64,000 bases of DNA from Rhizobiaceae bacterium. Its GTDB lineage: Bacteria; Pseudomonadota; Alphaproteobacteria; Rhizobiales; Rhizobiaceae. Under the pieces are notes generated by a model. The model did not search any database and was not told the DNA's origin. It saw only the letters and a program-made list of their open reading frames with translations. The stretch spans positions 1 to 64,000 of the forward strand of contig JACVCH010000020.1 in the NCBI GenBank assembly GCA_016742175.1. The letters are read 5' to 3'. The position numbers and the translations under genes are program-made. This document shows positions 30,303 to 39,525 of the stretch, in pieces; the stretch's first letter is position 1, and the number at the start of each line of letters is the position of its first letter.

Positions 30303-31052
30303 CTACTGCGTGCGCATCGTCTGCGCAACGATGCGGACCGTGCCGACCTGGGTGCCGATGGAGGCGTCGACGGGGGCGTAGAAGCCGGTGTCGGCGAGCG
30401 GGGCGAAGGCGATGGTGATTCGGGCGCGGTCGCGGAGGTATTTCAAAGCGGAGCGACTGGGGCGGTAGCCGGCGACGGGCTCGAACCTGGCCGTGCAGGT
30501 GACCTGGCCGCCCGACGCGCCGGCAGGCGCGAGGCGCAGGTCGGCGCGCATTTCGCCGTCATAGATGCGGATGGTGCGGTTGCAGACGTCAGCGGGGCTC
30601 GCCGCGCGCAATACCGTCGAGGAGATCGGGTCGACGACGGAGGTCAGGTGATTTTCCTGCAGATGCACCCAGTCGCCCTGGCGCGGGCGGCTCGGGGGAA
30701 CGTTTTCAGTGGCGGTCACGTTGCCGTCGGAAAAGCGGATCGCGGTGCGCTGCGTCTTCTTGTCGGAGCGGTAGTTGAGATCGTAGCTGCGCGGCGCCAT
30801 GCCGGTTTCCGACAGGCGGCCGGAGACGGAGGTGGTGCCCTGCGTGCTGTCGAACAGGCGCGCCATACCGGCGCTGGCGAGCGAGCCGTCGATGCGGAAA
30901 TCATCCTCGCCGATGACGCTGGTGAAGGACGCCTTGCCGACGGGTATGCCCATCAGCGTGATCGAATAATCGGTGCGGAAGGTCTGCGCGGCGCCGGCCG
31001 TGCCTGTGGCGGCCAGAATCGTCAACAGGGCGGCGGACATGGTGCGGAGCAT
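30303..31052 (-). CDS. DUF3108 exported protein
   Basis: 249 residues from ATG 31052 with a GGAG ribosome-binding site. Signal peptide at residues 1-21 (MLRTMSAALLTILAATGTAGA). The mature part follows the DUF3108 pattern: DYSITLMGIPVGKASFT, APRSYDLNYRSDKKTQRTAIRF, and YDGEMRADLRL. Periplasmic or envelope protein of unknown function. Divergent from rpmB, as in many Rhizobiales. Confidence 0.8.
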   Translation of the reverse strand: MLRTMSAALLTILAATGTAGAAQTFRTDYSITLMGIPVGKASFTSVIGEDDFRIDGSLASAGMARLFDSTQGTTSVSGRLSETGMAPRSYDLNYRSDKKTQRTAIRFSDGNVTATENVPPSRPRQGDWVHLQENHLTSVVDPISSTVLRAASPADVCNRTIRIYDGEMRADLRLAPAGASGGQVTCTARFEPVAGYRPSRSALKYLRDRARITIAFAPLADTGFYAPVDASIGTQVGTVRIVAQTMRTQ

Positions 31053-31302
31053 GTCGAATCTCCATGAAATTTGCGGCAGACCGCCCCTTCCCGCCTGCCT
31101 GTTCCTCGAATCCCCTTTGATCGCGCGAATTCGGCGAATATATGTTGCCTCCAGCCGCGCCCCGAACGCTTGACCGGAACGGGAAATGCAACTAAGGAAC
31201 GGCAACTTTTCCATGAGGCCGCCCGACATGACCCCGCGCGCCGACCATCTGGTGCGGGTTCGGGTCGTTGGGCCGGTTTTGAGAAACTGAAGGTTTGAGA
31301 CT

Positions 31303-31599
31303 ATGTCCCGCGCATGTGAATTGACCGGCAAGGCCGTGATGACCGGCAACAATGTCAGCCACGCCAACAACAAGACCCGTCGTCGCTTCCTGCCGAATCT
31401 CGTCAATGTGACGCTGATGTCGGAAGCGCTGAACCAGAATGTGCGCCTGCGCATTTCGGCCAACGCGCTGCGCTCGGTCGAGCACCGCGGCGGCCTCGAC
31501 GCTTTCCTTCTGAAGGCCGGCGTGAGCGATCTTTCGCAGCGCGCGCGCCTGTTGAAGAAGCAGATCGCCAAGAAGACGCAGGAACAGGCGACCGCCTGA
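31303..31599 (+). CDS. rpmB: 50S ribosomal protein L28
   Basis: 98 residues, complete. L28 motifs: [32 protein letters not shown] and [20 protein letters not shown]. Component of the large ribosomal subunit. A GC-rich hairpin (GGCGGGTG / CGCCCGCC, 31625-31652) follows the stop and may stop or pause transcription before the next gene. Confidence 0.97.
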   Translation: MSRACELTGKAVMTGNNVSHANNKTRRRFLPNLVNVTLMSEALNQNVRLRISANALRSVEHRGGLDAFLLKAGVSDLSQRARLLKKQIAKKTQEQATA

Positions 31600-31651
31600 T
31601 CCGCTTCGGCTGACCTTATCGACGGCGGGTGTTCCTTCACGGGGCGCCCGC

Positions 31652-31683
31652 CGACTGGTTCCATAACCCAGGTTAAAAAAATG
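31652..31683 (+). promoter_or_regulatory. Probable preQ1-I riboswitch overlapping the transporter start
   Basis: The leader reads CTGG-TTCCATAAC-CCAG then GTTAAAAAAATG. The P1 stem CTGG (31655-31658) pairs with CCAG (31668-31671), and the A-rich tail can dock into the stem, the compact H-type pseudoknot layout of preQ1-I aptamers. It is strikingly like the Thermoanaerobacter aptamer as remembered. The only ribosome-binding sequence (CAGG) lies within the pairing region, so ligand binding would block translation of the downstream queuosine-precursor transporter. Confidence 0.75.
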
Positions 31684-32304
31684 CAGACCCAGAACGTCAA
31701 TGTGTGGCCCTTCGTGGCCGCGATGGCCGCCATCGTCGCGGCCTCCAACGTCCTCGTCCAATATCCCTTCCCGCATTTCGGCCTCCAGGCTCTCCTGACC
31801 TGGGGCGCGTTCACCTATCCGATCGCGTTTCTCGTCACGGACCTGACCAATCGCCGCTTCGGCCCGGCGGTGGCGCGCAAGGTGGTGCTGGTCGGCTTCG
31901 TCATCGCCGTCGCTCTGTCGGTGTGGCTGGCGACGCCGCGCATCGCCATCGCGTCGGGCTCGGCCTTCCTCGTCGCGCAACTGCTCGACGTCGCCGTGTT
32001 CGACCGCCTGCGCCGGAACGCCTGGTGGCAGGCGCCGCTGATCTCGACGATCATCGGCTCGCTCGTCGATACGGCGATGTTCTTTTCCCTCGCCTTTGCG
32101 GCACGGTTTGCGGTGCTGGATACGGGGTTCGGGCTCGAAGACGGCTCGCTCGGCTTTCCGGTGCCGTTCCTGGGGGCCGAGGTGCCGTTGTGGGTGTCGC
32201 TGGCGCTGGGGGATCTCGTGGTGAAGGTGGCGCTCGGCGTGGTGATGCTCGGGCCTTACGGGGCGCTGTTGTCGGTGTTAAGGCCGGCGCCGGCGGTGCG
32301 GTAG
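31681..32304 (+). CDS. Queuosine precursor transporter (YhhQ/VUT family)
   Basis: 207 residues with six or so membrane helices. YhhQ-family features: SNVLVQYPF, WGAFTYPIAFLVTDLTNRRFG, GSAFLVAQLLDVAVFDRLRR, and STIIGSLVDTAMFFSLAF. Imports preQ0/preQ1 for tRNA queuosine synthesis. The predicted preQ1 riboswitch at its start codon supports the substrate. ATG 31681. No que biosynthesis genes are in the window. Confidence 0.88.
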   Translation: MQTQNVNVWPFVAAMAAIVAASNVLVQYPFPHFGLQALLTWGAFTYPIAFLVTDLTNRRFGPAVARKVVLVGFVIAVALSVWLATPRIAIASGSAFLVAQLLDVAVFDRLRRNAWWQAPLISTIIGSLVDTAMFFSLAFAARFAVLDTGFGLEDGSLGFPVPFLGAEVPLWVSLALGDLVVKVALGVVMLGPYGALLSVLRPAPAVR

Positions 32305-32334
32305 GGCACAGTCGCCGCAGCTTGCGCGCTTCAA

Positions 32335-32513
32335 TACCCCTCATCCGTCCGAGCTTCGCTCGGCCACCTTCTCCCACAAGGGGAGAAGGGAATGCGCCTC
32401 ACCGTCTTGCCAAATCGCCAAGGGCATCGGGTCGGTGGATTCCGTTGGCAGCCCTTCCCTTCTCCCCTTGTGGGAGAAGGTGGCCGAGCGAAGCTCGGAC
32501 GGATGAGGGGTCG
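32335..32513. repeat. Palindromic repeat family B copy 2
   Basis: Outer arms ACCCCTCATCCGTCCGAGC / GCTCGGACGGATGAGGGGT; inner arms CCACCTTCTCCCACAAGGGG / CCCCTTGTGGGAGAAGGTGG. Same family as 23937-24107 with a different central segment. Ends four bases before the stop of the esterase-like gene. Confidence 0.85.
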
Positions 32514-32516
32514 CCC

Positions 32517-33512
32517 TCAATCGTCCGCCAGTGCGAATTCCAGATAAAGATTGCGCTGGATCCAGGACTGGTTGTCGTCTGACATGAGGGCGACGATCAG
32601 GCGGCCGTCGGGGTGGCGGAAGAGGTCGAGCGCTTCCATGTTGTCGACGTGGTAGGCCATGTTGGCGTCGAGCAGGATTTCGCCGTCGACGAGGGCGTCG
32701 GGGCGGATGTCATTCACCGCGATGACGCGCAAGCGCATGGCGACGCCGCGGGCGTAGGAGAAGCGGCGCTCCAGCAGCAGGAGATCGCCGTCGGGCAGGA
32801 AGACGCCGTCGGTGACGTCGAACTCGTCGGTGCGGCGGACCTTGAAGACGCCCTTTCGTGGGCCTTCGAGGACGGCGGCGAAGATGTTGCCTTGGCGGTC
32901 GATCGACTTTTCCGCGATGACGATGCGGGCACCGGCCAGCGGACCGTCGGCAGGCGATCGGGCGACGGTTTCGAGGCCGGCATTGTAGCGCAGTTCGGCG
33001 CGCGGAATCAGGAAGTCGAGGTCGCGGATCGGGCCGGACATGCCGTTTGCATCGATCGCATATTCGGAGACGCGGGCGCGGCGCTCGAAGGAGACGGTCG
33101 CGACGCCGTCATGGATAGAGATGCCCTCGGCATCGACGCGCTCCTTGTCGTCGATCGGGCGGCCCGCCTCGTCCACCATCTGCTGCATCGAAAAATCGCC
33201 GAGGCCGACGGGGACGCCATCCTCATCGCGCTGGACGGTGCCGGTGAACCAGAAGCCGTGATCGGCGACGCCGAGAAAATCGCCGCCGGGAGTCACGAAG
33301 CGGAAGCCCGATAGCTGGCCGAATTCGCGCCGGTCGCCGGTCATGGAGAAGCCGCCGATGAAGGTCAGGCGGCCATAGTCGCCCTCCGCGCCGGCGACGC
33401 GGAATTTTTCGATCGGGCTGAATTGCAGCTCGACGGGAAAGGGCTCGGATGCGTGCGACGGACCGGCGAGCGACGCCAGCGCGAGCGACGCCGCGAAGAG
33501 ACGGCCGATCAT
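32517..33512 (-). CDS. Exported esterase-like (phytase-like beta-propeller) protein
   Basis: 331 residues. Signal peptide [21 protein letters not shown], then a repeated beta-rich region. The pattern [35 protein letters not shown], and [25 protein letters not shown] matches the phytase-like esterase family common in Rhizobiales. Its ATG (33512) overlaps the cobT stop by four bases (ATGA), giving translational coupling to cobT. Enzymatic activity untested; likely periplasmic. Confidence 0.75.
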   Translation of the reverse strand: MIGRLFAASLALASLAGPSHASEPFPVELQFSPIEKFRVAGAEGDYGRLTFIGGFSMTGDRREFGQLSGFRFVTPGGDFLGVADHGFWFTGTVQRDEDGVPVGLGDFSMQQMVDEAGRPIDDKERVDAEGISIHDGVATVSFERRARVSEYAIDANGMSGPIRDLDFLIPRAELRYNAGLETVARSPADGPLAGARIVIAEKSIDRQGNIFAAVLEGPRKGVFKVRRTDEFDVTDGVFLPDGDLLLLERRFSYARGVAMRLRVIAVNDIRPDALVDGEILLDANMAYHVDNMEALDLFRHPDGRLIVALMSDDNQSWIQRNLYLEFALADD

Positions 33513-35404
33513 CCCGCGCGGCGCTGCTGGCCGCGAACGGAGCGCGCCGTTTCCTCGTCGAAGAGGCTCGCAAGCTGCTCGGTCATCGCGCCGGCCAGTT
33601 CCTCGGCGTCGACGATGGTGACGGCGCGGCGATAGTAGCGGGTGACGTCGTGGCCGATGCCGATGGCGAGAAGCTCGACCGGCGAGCGGGTCTCGATCAG
33701 ATCGATCGCGGCGCGCAGATGGCGCTCCAGATAGTTGCCCGGATTGACCGACAGCGTCGAATCGTCGACCGGCGCGCCGTCCGAGATCATCATCAGGATC
33801 TTGCGCTGCTCGGGCCGCGCGATCAGGCGCTGATGCGCCCAAAGCAGGGCCTCGCCGTCAATGTTTTCCTTCAGAAGACCCTCGCGCATCATGAGGCCGA
33901 GATTGCGCCGGGCGCGGCGCCACGGCTCGTCGGCGGACTTGTAGATGATGTGGCGCAGATCGTTCAAACGGCCGGGATTGGCAGGCTTGCCGCCCTTCAG
34001 CCACTTCTCGCGCGCCTGCCCGCCCTTCCACGCGCGCGTGGTGAAGCCGAGGATTTCGACCGAGACACCGCAGCGCTCCAGCGTGCGGGCGAGGATGTCC
34101 GCGCAGGTGGCGGCGACGGTGATCGGACGACCGCGCATGGAGCCGGAATTGTCCAGCACCAGCGTGACGACCGTGTCGCGGAAATTCGTGTCGCGCTCGC
34201 GCTTGAAGGAGAGCGGCTGCATCGGGTCGATGACGACGCGCACGAGGCGGGCCGGATCGAGCGAGCCTTCCTCGAGGTCGAATTCCCACGAGCGGTTCTG
34301 CTGCGCCATCAAGCGGCGTTGCAGGCGGTTCGCCAGACGCCCGACGACGCCCTGGAGATTGGCGAGCTGCTTGTCGAGGAAGGCGCGCAAACGCTCCAGC
34401 TCCTCTTCGTCGCACAGCTCGGCGGCGCTGACCGTCTCGTCGAATTCGCGGGTGAAGACCTTGTAGTCGATCTCCTTCGGCAGGTTGGCGAAGGGGTCGT
34501 TGGTGCGGCGCGTCTCGCCGGGCGTCTCGGCGTCGAGTTCGTCGTCGTCGGCCATGTCGTCGGCGGACGCGTCGGTCGCCTCGGTCTCGCCGGCCTCCTG
34601 GTCGTCGCTCGTCTCCTGCGATTCGTCGGCCTGGGACTGGTCGGAACCCGAATCGTCCTCGCCGCCATCGTCGGCCGAATCCTCGCCCTCGGGCTGGTCG
34701 TCGTCATTGTCCTCGCTGTCGTCGGACTGGTCGTCCTCAGCAAGGTCCTCGGCCATGTCCATCGAGGCCAGCATGTCGCGCATGACGCGGGCGAAGGCCT
34801 GCTGGTCGTCGACATTGGTCGCGAGCCCGTCGAGCGTGTCGCCGGCCTTGTCCTCGATCCAGTCGCGCCACAGCGAGACGACGCGCTCGCCGCTCTTGGG
34901 CGCAGGACGGCCGGTCAGGCGCTCGCGCACCATGAGCGCGACAGCCTCTTCGAGCGGGGCCTCCGACTGCTGAGTAACGGCGGCGAGATTGGCCTTGGAA
35001 TATTTGTCCTCGAGCATCGAGCCGATATTGTCGCCGACGCCGGTCATGGCGCGCGATCCGATCGCCTCGACGCGGGCCTGCTCGACGGCGTCGAAGATGG
35101 CGCGGGCCTGCTTGCCCTGCGGCGCGAGCTTCGAGTGGACGGCATTGTCGTGACAGGCGCGCCGCAGCGCCATGGAATCGCCGATGCCGCGGGTGATCGC
35201 GATGTCGTTGGCGCTCGGCTTGCGCGGCAGGTCCGGCAGGCGGGCGCGGTTGCCGGTCAGGGCGGGCTTTTCCTTGGCGAAGGTGACTTCCATCTCGCCA
35301 TCGCCGGAGATCGCGCGCACACACAGCGACAGCGCGCGCTTGAAGGCGTCGGTATCGGCGCCCTTGACGGGCTTGTTGCGCGTGTTGTCTCCCGGCCCGG
35401 CCAT
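33509..35404 (-). CDS. cobT: Cobaltochelatase subunit CobT
   Basis: 631 residues, typical CobT. With CobN and CobS it inserts cobalt into hydrogenobyrinic acid a,c-diamide in aerobic B12 synthesis. An N-terminal domain is followed by a very acidic Asp/Glu/Ser linker (about residues 205-285) and a C-terminal von Willebrand A domain with the MIDAS motif DNSGSM. ATG 35404 ([12 protein letters not shown]) fits family N-termini. Unusually separated from cobS by an HNH endonuclease gene. Confidence 0.94.
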   Translation of the reverse strand: MAGPGDNTRNKPVKGADTDAFKRALSLCVRAISGDGEMEVTFAKEKPALTGNRARLPDLPRKPSANDIAITRGIGDSMALRRACHDNAVHSKLAPQGKQARAIFDAVEQARVEAIGSRAMTGVGDNIGSMLEDKYSKANLAAVTQQSEAPLEEAVALMVRERLTGRPAPKSGERVVSLWRDWIEDKAGDTLDGLATNVDDQQAFARVMRDMLASMDMAEDLAEDDQSDDSEDNDDDQPEGEDSADDGGEDDSGSDQSQADESQETSDDQEAGETEATDASADDMADDDELDAETPGETRRTNDPFANLPKEIDYKVFTREFDETVSAAELCDEEELERLRAFLDKQLANLQGVVGRLANRLQRRLMAQQNRSWEFDLEEGSLDPARLVRVVIDPMQPLSFKRERDTNFRDTVVTLVLDNSGSMRGRPITVAATCADILARTLERCGVSVEILGFTTRAWKGGQAREKWLKGGKPANPGRLNDLRHIIYKSADEPWRRARRNLGLMMREGLLKENIDGEALLWAHQRLIARPEQRKILMMISDGAPVDDSTLSVNPGNYLERHLRAAIDLIETRSPVELLAIGIGHDVTRYYRRAVTIVDAEELAGAMTEQLASLFDEETARSVRGQQRRAG

Positions 35405-35422
35405 TCTGCTCACTGATCGCTG

Positions 35423-36049
35423 CTAGTGCATAAAACTGTCGAGCTTCTTGATGTTACATTGCTGGCAAAGAAGCTGAATGTTCTCAAACTGATTTCCACC
35501 GCCCTTGGAAAACGGAACGATATGGTCAAACTGAAGGTGATTTGGTGATTTACAAGCCTTGCAGCGACCTTCGTCACGATCAAAAACTAGGTTTTTTACA
35601 AACTCCGTGATGTGACGCGACTTGCGAATCTCATCTTTTTTCGTATCAACCGGAAGAGCTCGTAGGTAGCCAACTAGTTGGTTAACTTCATCAAGCGTTG
35701 TGATTCGCCAAAACAGATAGTCACCACTCTTTCCCGTAGCTCCGTTAAAACCAAAAAGCCTCGATCCAATCTTGGCAATCTCTGATTCTATTTCAGCATG
35801 GACAGTCAAGTGAGATCGACGGAAAAGTGTGAAATGACTAAGATTAAGTTGATACGATACCCACAGCCCATCTGTAGCCCTTGCGGTAAAACGGATACTT
35901 GGGTTATCTGACGCCGCCTCCACAACACCACCGAGCAGCGCAACGGCCAAGTCAATTGATCGAACATGAGAAGCACTGACTAGCGGCGACAAGTTTTTGG
36001 CTAGTTTCGCAACGACACTAAGCTGGCGATAATTCTTACGAACCTCCAT
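35423..36049 (-). CDS. HNH endonuclease, AT-rich, inserted between cobS and cobT
   Basis: 208 residues. The C-terminal ~60 residues form an HNH/zinc finger: CKAC, FDHIVPFSKGGGNQFENIQLLCQQC. The N-terminal ~140 residues match nothing recognised. The gene is much richer in A/T than its neighbours and uses codons (TTA, AGA, AAA) rare in the rest of the window. It lies tightly (4 bp after cobS, 18 bp before the cobT start) in an otherwise conserved operon. These are signs of recent acquisition; it could be a solitary homing-type nuclease or a defence remnant. Confidence 0.8.
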   Translation of the reverse strand: MEVRKNYRQLSVVAKLAKNLSPLVSASHVRSIDLAVALLGGVVEAASDNPSIRFTARATDGLWVSYQLNLSHFTLFRRSHLTVHAEIESEIAKIGSRLFGFNGATGKSGDYLFWRITTLDEVNQLVGYLRALPVDTKKDEIRKSRHITEFVKNLVFDRDEGRCKACKSPNHLQFDHIVPFSKGGGNQFENIQLLCQQCNIKKLDSFMH

Positions 36050-36053
36050 ACAG

Positions 36054-37043
36054 CTAGCCCAGAACGACGTTGGCGGCGGATTCGGGCAGTTCCTGGCCGA
36101 AGGCGCGCTGGTAGAACTCGGCGACGACGGAGCGCTCCAGCTCGTCGCATTTGTTGAGGAAGGTCAGGCGGAAGGCGAAGCCGACATCCTTGAAGATGTC
36201 CGCGTTCTCGGCCCAGGTGATGACCGTACGCGGGCTCATGACGGTCGACAGGTCGCCATTGATGAAGGCCGAGCGCGTCATGTCGGCGACGCGGACCATC
36301 TTGTTGACGGTGTCGCGGCCCTTGTCGTTGCGGAAGTGCTTCGCCTTGGCGAGGACGATGTTCACCTCGTCGTCATGCGGCAGGTAATTCAGCGTCGTGA
36401 CGATGGACCAGCGGTCCATCTGCGCCTGGTTGATCTGCTGCGTGCCGTGGTAGAGGCCCGTCGTGTCGCCGAGGCCGACCGTGTTGGCGGTGGCGAAGAT
36501 GCGGAAGGCGGGGTGCGGGCGGATGACGCGGCTCTGGTCGAGCAGCGTCAGGCGGCCGGAGGATTCCAGCACGCGCTGGATGACGAACATCACGTCCGGG
36601 CGGCCGGCATCGTACTCGTCGAAGACGAGCGCGACGTTGTGCTGGTAGGCCCAGGGCAGGATGCCGTCCTTGAACTCGGTGACCTGCATGCCTTCGCGCA
36701 CGACGATGGCGTCCTTGCCGACGAGGTCGATGCGCGAGACGTGGCTGTCGAGGTTGATGCGTACGCAGGGCCAGTTGAGGCGGGCCGCGACCTGCTCGAT
36801 ATGGGTCGACTTGCCGGTGCCGTGATAGCCCGAGATCATGACGCGGCGGTTGTAGGTGAAACCGGCGAGGATCGCGAGGGTCGTCTGCTTGTCGAACAGA
36901 TAGTCGGGGTCGATGTCCGGGACGTGGCTGTCGGCAATCGAATAGGCAGGCACCACCATTTCGGATTCGAAGCCGAACTTCTCGCGAACCGAGACGGTCG
37001 TGTCGGGCAGGTTTGCGATGTCGCGGTCAACCTTGTTCATCAT
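36054..37043 (-). CDS. cobS: Cobaltochelatase subunit CobS
   Basis: 329 residues. AAA+ ATPase of the cobaltochelatase, MoxR-like. Walker [10 protein letters not shown] at 72-80, Walker B ALVFDEYD, and the sensor region [16 protein letters not shown] 37043 with GTGGAG upstream; the N-terminus [21 protein letters not shown] matches the family. Upstream of the HNH gene and cobT on the same strand. Confidence 0.95.
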   Translation of the reverse strand: MMNKVDRDIANLPDTTVSVREKFGFESEMVVPAYSIADSHVPDIDPDYLFDKQTTLAILAGFTYNRRVMISGYHGTGKSTHIEQVAARLNWPCVRINLDSHVSRIDLVGKDAIVVREGMQVTEFKDGILPWAYQHNVALVFDEYDAGRPDVMFVIQRVLESSGRLTLLDQSRVIRPHPAFRIFATANTVGLGDTTGLYHGTQQINQAQMDRWSIVTTLNYLPHDDEVNIVLAKAKHFRNDKGRDTVNKMVRVADMTRSAFINGDLSTVMSPRTVITWAENADIFKDVGFAFRLTFLNKCDELERSVVAEFYQRAFGQELPESAANVVLG

Positions 37044-37116
37044 GTCTCCACATGCGGCAGCCGGTGCGACCGCTCGTCCCATTCTTCGTCGGCCATCGGT
37101 TTACCAGACGGCGCAA

Positions 37117-37737
37117 TCAACACAAACCCGCTTGTTTGAGCATCCGGTATGCCTGGATGACATCGCGAAACCGGTCTTCGGAGGCGCGGTCGCCGCCATT
37201 GGCATCGGGGTGATGCCGCTTCACCAGTTCCTTATAGCGCTGCTTGATCGCCGCACCAGTCGCGGACGGCTCCAGGCCCAAGGTTTCCATGGCCTTGGCC
37301 TCAAGCGACTTCAATTTGCGGGTGCGCGGGCGGTCGGACGGGTCGATGCCGTCCTTGAACATGCCGTAGGGATCGCGCATGCGCGCATTGGGGCCGGAGC
37401 GACCCGAGCGCTTCTGCGAGAAATCCGGCGAGGCCTGCGCGCCCTTGTTGACGCCCATCTTCCAGGTCGGGCGGTGGCCGGTCAGCGCCTCCTTCTGGAA
37501 GCGCGCGATATCGCCTTCGGCGAGGCCGGAAAAATAGTTGAAGCCCTTGTTGTACTCGCGCACATGGTCGAAGCAGAACTTGAAATACTGGCCCTCGGCC
37601 ATGCGGCCGACCGGCGCGCGGTGGGTGCCGGGCTCCTTGCAGCCGTCCCACTGGCACACGGGCGCGCTCGACGCCCGCTCGGCCTCGGGCGAACGGCGGA
37701 CCTTGATCTTCTCGAAATATTTCGAATAGGCGTTCAT
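37117..37737 (-). CDS. J-domain (DnaJ-like) protein
   Basis: 206 residues. The C-terminal J domain carries the HPD motif at 176-178 (VKRHHPDANGG). The N-terminal part has a possible zinc-binding set (Cys 28, Cys 33, Cys 55, His 58) and is specific to alphaproteobacterial J proteins next to bolA and cobST. Expected to stimulate DnaK ATPase for particular clients. Divergent from bolA. Confidence 0.85.
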   Translation of the reverse strand: MNAYSKYFEKIKVRRSPEAERASSAPVCQWDGCKEPGTHRAPVGRMAEGQYFKFCFDHVREYNKGFNYFSGLAEGDIARFQKEALTGHRPTWKMGVNKGAQASPDFSQKRSGRSGPNARMRDPYGMFKDGIDPSDRPRTRKLKSLEAKAMETLGLEPSATGAAIKQRYKELVKRHHPDANGGDRASEDRFRDVIQAYRMLKQAGLC

Positions 37738-37872
37738 GGAAACTCGTTACCGTCGAACCGGGAATTATGGGTGCTTCGGCGCGCGAAACAAGAATTGACA
37801 TTCGGCGGACAATGAACGTCCTGCCGGTGATTTGGAATTAAGCGGCATCGCGCCGCATGAAGGAGACCTCCG

Positions 37873-38175
37873 ATGACGATCCAGACGGCCATCGAAACGA
37901 AGCTTCAGGAGCGCTTCCATCCCGACCGGCTCGCGGTCGTCAATGAAAGCCACCTCCATGCCGGCCACCATCACCAGCATTCGGGCGAACATGAGACCTT
38001 CGACGGCGCGGGCGAGACACATTTCCGCGTGCGCATCGTCGCCGCCGAATTCGCCGGCATGAGCCGGATCGAACGCCACCGCGCCGTCAATGCCGCGCTC
38101 GCCGCCGAACTCGAGGCGGGCGTCCACGCGCTGGCGATCGAGCCGGCCGCGCCCGGCGAAGCGACGCGCTGGTAG
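37873..38175 (+). CDS. bolA: BolA-family protein
   Basis: 100 residues. The KH-like BolA fold is visible: IETKLQERFHPDRLAVVNESHLHAGH, GETHFRVRIVAAEFAGMSRIERHRAVNAAL, and VHALAIE. BolA proteins work with monothiol glutaredoxins in Fe-S trafficking. AAGGAGA ribosome-binding site before ATG 37873. Confidence 0.92.
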   Translation: MTIQTAIETKLQERFHPDRLAVVNESHLHAGHHHQHSGEHETFDGAGETHFRVRIVAAEFAGMSRIERHRAVNAALAAELEAGVHALAIEPAAPGEATRW

Positions 38176-38181
38176 TGTCCG

Positions 38182-39525
38182 TCAGGCCGCGGGCGGGCGG
38201 GCGGGTTCCGGCTCGGTCTCGCGCGGCGGGGGAAGCTGCAGTTGCGGCGGGGTGACCGGCGCTGCCGCGACATCGCCCAGCGGGCGGATGCGCAGCCGTG
38301 TGATGCGGTTCTTCTCGCGCTTCAGGACGACGAAGCGCATGGCGTGGAAGGTGAAGGCCTGCTTTTCCTCCGGGATCATCTGCGCCTCGTGGATGACGAG
38401 ACCCGCGATGGTGGTCGCTTCCTCGTCGGGCAGGTTCCAGTCGAGCGCGCGGTTGAGATCGCGGATCGGCACGAAGCCCTCGACGACGACCGAGCCGTCG
38501 GCCTCCTGCTTGACGCCCTGCATCTCGACATCGTGCTCGTCGGCGATCTCGCCGACGATCTCCTCGATGATGTCTTCCAGCGTGACGAGGCCTTCGACCT
38601 CGCCATATTCGTCGACGACGATGGCGAAATGGGCCTTGCGCCGCAGGAACGCGTTGAGCTGGTCCTGAAGCGTCGTCGTGTCGGGCACGAACCAGGGCTT
38701 GGACGCGACCTTCATGATGTCGATGCGGGCGAAGTCGTTGCCGACATCGTTGAGCGCGCGAAGCAGGTCCTTGGCGTGGATGACGCCGACGATGTTGTCG
38801 GTCGAGCCACGCCACAGCGGCAGCCGCGTGTGCGGGCTTTGCAGGATTTCGCGGACCACGGTCTCCGGCGATTCGTCGACATTGACCGAGCGCATCGCCG
38901 TGCGGTGGACCATGATGTCGGAGACTTCGAGCTCGTGCAGGTCGAGAAGGCCGCCGACACGGTCGCGGTCGTGCTTTTCGAGACCGCCCTCGCGCTGCAG
39001 CACCTCGACCGTGCCGCGGATTTCCTCATGCGCGGAGAGGAGGTTGTCGTCGCGGCCGAGATGGATGCCGAAGAGGCCCAGCAGCGCGCGCACGATGAAA
39101 TTCACCGCCACCGACAAATGGCCGAAGATCAGCACCGCGAACTGCGCGAAGCGCGAGACGGTGAGCGCGAACTGCTCGGGCTTCGACAGCGCCCACGACT
39201 TCGGCAGGATTTCGGCGAAGATGACGAGCAGGACCGTCATGCCAATCGTGGCGTAGACGACGCCGGCCGAGCCGAAGATCGTCAGGAGAACGCTGGTGGC
39301 GAGCGACGACGCGAGGATGTTGACGAGGTTGTTGCCGATCAGGAGCGCGCCGACCATGCGGTCCTTGCGCTCGATCAGCCGGGTGATGACGCCGGCGCGC
39401 GCGTCGCCGTTCTGCTCGAGCGTGTGCAGGCGCGCGCGGGAGACCGCCGTCACGCTGGTCTCCGTCCCCGAAAACAGGAAGGACATCATGATCAGGAAGA
39501 TGATGATGGCGATCGTCAGCATCAT
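38182..39525 (-). CDS. Hemolysin-family/CorC-like protein (CNNM, CBS and CorC_HlyC domains)
   Basis: 447 residues. N-terminal CNNM membrane domain (residues ~1-170, FLFSGTETSVTAVSRARLHTLE), a CBS pair (about 190-320, VGVIHAKDLL and EGLVTLEDIIEEIVGEIADEHD), and a C-terminal CorC_HlyC domain. Probably magnesium/cobalt efflux or envelope integrity. Its ATG overlaps the aroB stop, so it is co-expressed with aroK-aroB, a conserved rhizobial arrangement. Ends in a Pro-rich tail. Confidence 0.88.
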   Translation of the reverse strand: MMLTIAIIIFLIMMSFLFSGTETSVTAVSRARLHTLEQNGDARAGVITRLIERKDRMVGALLIGNNLVNILASSLATSVLLTIFGSAGVVYATIGMTVLLVIFAEILPKSWALSKPEQFALTVSRFAQFAVLIFGHLSVAVNFIVRALLGLFGIHLGRDDNLLSAHEEIRGTVEVLQREGGLEKHDRDRVGGLLDLHELEVSDIMVHRTAMRSVNVDESPETVVREILQSPHTRLPLWRGSTDNIVGVIHAKDLLRALNDVGNDFARIDIMKVASKPWFVPDTTTLQDQLNAFLRRKAHFAIVVDEYGEVEGLVTLEDIIEEIVGEIADEHDVEMQGVKQEADGSVVVEGFVPIRDLNRALDWNLPDEEATTIAGLVIHEAQMIPEEKQAFTFHAMRFVVLKREKNRITRLRIRPLGDVAAAPVTPPQLQLPPPRETEPEPARPPAA

